A stretch of DNA of 23,156 nucleotides from an uncultured Pseudomonadota bacterium. GTDB lineage: Bacteria; Pseudomonadota; Gammaproteobacteria; Burkholderiales; SCOH01. Positions 22,646-23,156 of this stretch are shown here, one piece after another. The notes under the pieces are model-generated. The model was not told the DNA's origin. It made no database searches and saw nothing but the letters and a program-made list of their open reading frames with translations. The DNA lies in the NCBI GenBank assembly GCA_937863215.1, contig CALMFQ010000015.1:1-23156 (forward strand), in the 5' to 3' direction. Within the stretch, counting starts at the first letter, position 1. Each line of letters begins with the position of its first letter. A program made the translations under genes and the position numbers.

Positions 22646-23156
22646 GTGACCCCCTCTGCGCAACCTTTCTTTCTCGCCACTGCCGCCGGTCGCCGTTTCT
22701 GTCTGCATCATCCGCCGCAGCGCGAGCTGCGCGGTGCGGTGCTGTACCTGCAGCCATTTGCCGAAGAGATGAACAAATCCCGGCGCATGGTGGCGGAAAT
22801 GGCGCGGCGCCTGGCCCGGCAAGGTTATGCGGTATTGCAGATCGATCTGGCCGGTTGCGGCGATAGCGAGGGCGATTTTGCCGACGCCAGCTGGTCGGCC
22901 TGGCAGGACGATATCGGCGCAGCCGACGCCTGGCTGCAAACGCAATATCCGGGGCAGCCGCTGATCCTGTGGGGGCTGCGTCTGGGCGGATTGCTGGCCG
23001 CGGCCTATGCCGCCGCGCACCCGCAGCGCTGCCGGCAATTGCTGCTGTGGGCGCCGGTGGCGAACGGCGAGCAATTCCTGACCCAATTCCTGCGCCTGCG
23101 TGTGGCCAACCGGATGCTCACCGGCGAGCAGGGCGGCGGCACGCAACAATCGATGC
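22646..23156 (+). CDS. Exosortase A system-associated hydrolase (type 2), N-terminal part
   Basis: The frame is open from a GTG at 22646 to the window end (170 full codons) and is therefore truncated. The start FFLATAAGRRFCLHHPPQ, then VLYLQPFAEEMNKSRRM and GYAVLQIDLAGCGDSEGDF are typical of the alpha/beta hydrolase annotated as XrtA-associated hydrolase 2 (TIGR03101, from memory). QPFAEEMNKSR is the oxyanion-strand region. The nucleophile elbow reads GLRLGG, with Arg where GxSxG has the serine, so classical serine hydrolysis is doubtful unless another residue serves. GTG is used because no in-frame ATG lies near, and the match to the family begins a few codons later. No ribosome-binding site is obvious, and coupling to the ACP gene (19 bases upstream) may help. 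It could remove wrongly loaded groups from the ACP or act as a non-hydrolytic binding partner; both are guesses. Confidence 0.8.
   Translation, partial: MTPSAQPFFLATAAGRRFCLHHPPQRELRGAVLYLQPFAEEMNKSRRMVAEMARRLARQGYAVLQIDLAGCGDSEGDFADASWSAWQDDIGAADAWLQTQYPGQPLILWGLRLGGLLAAAYAAAHPQRCRQLLLWAPVANGEQFLTQFLRLRVANRMLTGEQGGGTQQSM

Overview
The window is one continuous stretch of a surface or exopolysaccharide (EPS) biosynthesis locus. It is GC-rich, densely packed and bacterial. Several proteins match the accessory families that travel with exosortase A (XrtA/PEP-CTERM) EPS loci of Gram-negative bacteria: an O-glycosylation-ligase-like membrane protein, an acyl-CoA ligase, a pyridoxal decarboxylase, an acyl carrier protein and a diverged alpha/beta hydrolase. 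With the codon use and GC content, this suggests a betaproteobacterium. I cannot name the genus. No rRNA, tRNA, CRISPR or transposase is visible.

Layout. (1) Bases 1-11709, plus strand: the end of a PaaK/CapK-like AMP ligase, a short intergenic inverted-repeat element, then a tight polysaccharide assembly run. The run holds two GT2 glycosyltransferases, a Wzx-type flippase, two GT4 glycosyltransferases, a glutamine-dependent asparagine synthetase, an O-antigen-ligase-like protein, a CE4 polysaccharide deacetylase and a GNAT/FemAB-like transferase. Two members (923-1867 and 5459-6535) are visibly poorer in GC than their neighbours. (2) Bases 11905-22122, minus strand: a separate lipoprotein alpha/beta hydrolase, and upstream of it a seven-gene run with tiny gaps or 4-base overlaps. 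In transcription order the run is GNAT-like transferase, AMP-dependent acyl ligase, fold-III PLP decarboxylase, asparagine-synthetase-like protein with an eroded glutaminase domain, ATP-grasp ligase, deacetylase-like protein and a second GNAT-like transferase. (3) Bases 22378-23156, plus strand and divergent: an acyl carrier protein and the start of an XrtA-associated hydrolase that runs off the window.

How the genes may work together. The plus arm plausibly builds, flips and polymerises or ligates a repeat-unit glycan. The minus arm plus the ACP looks like a small pathway that activates an amino acid or similar acid, tethers it to the ACP, decarboxylates it on the carrier, optionally builds an amide or peptide bond (ATP-grasp, AsnB-like), and transfers it with a GNAT/FemAB-type enzyme, presumably to an amino sugar exposed by a deacetylase. 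The nearest known logic is the ACP-bound gamma-aminobutyryl chemistry of butirosin biosynthesis. This is inference and is the most interesting feature of the window. Exosortase itself, the priming glycosyltransferase and the Wzz/chain-length genes are not in the window and would be expected beyond its ends.
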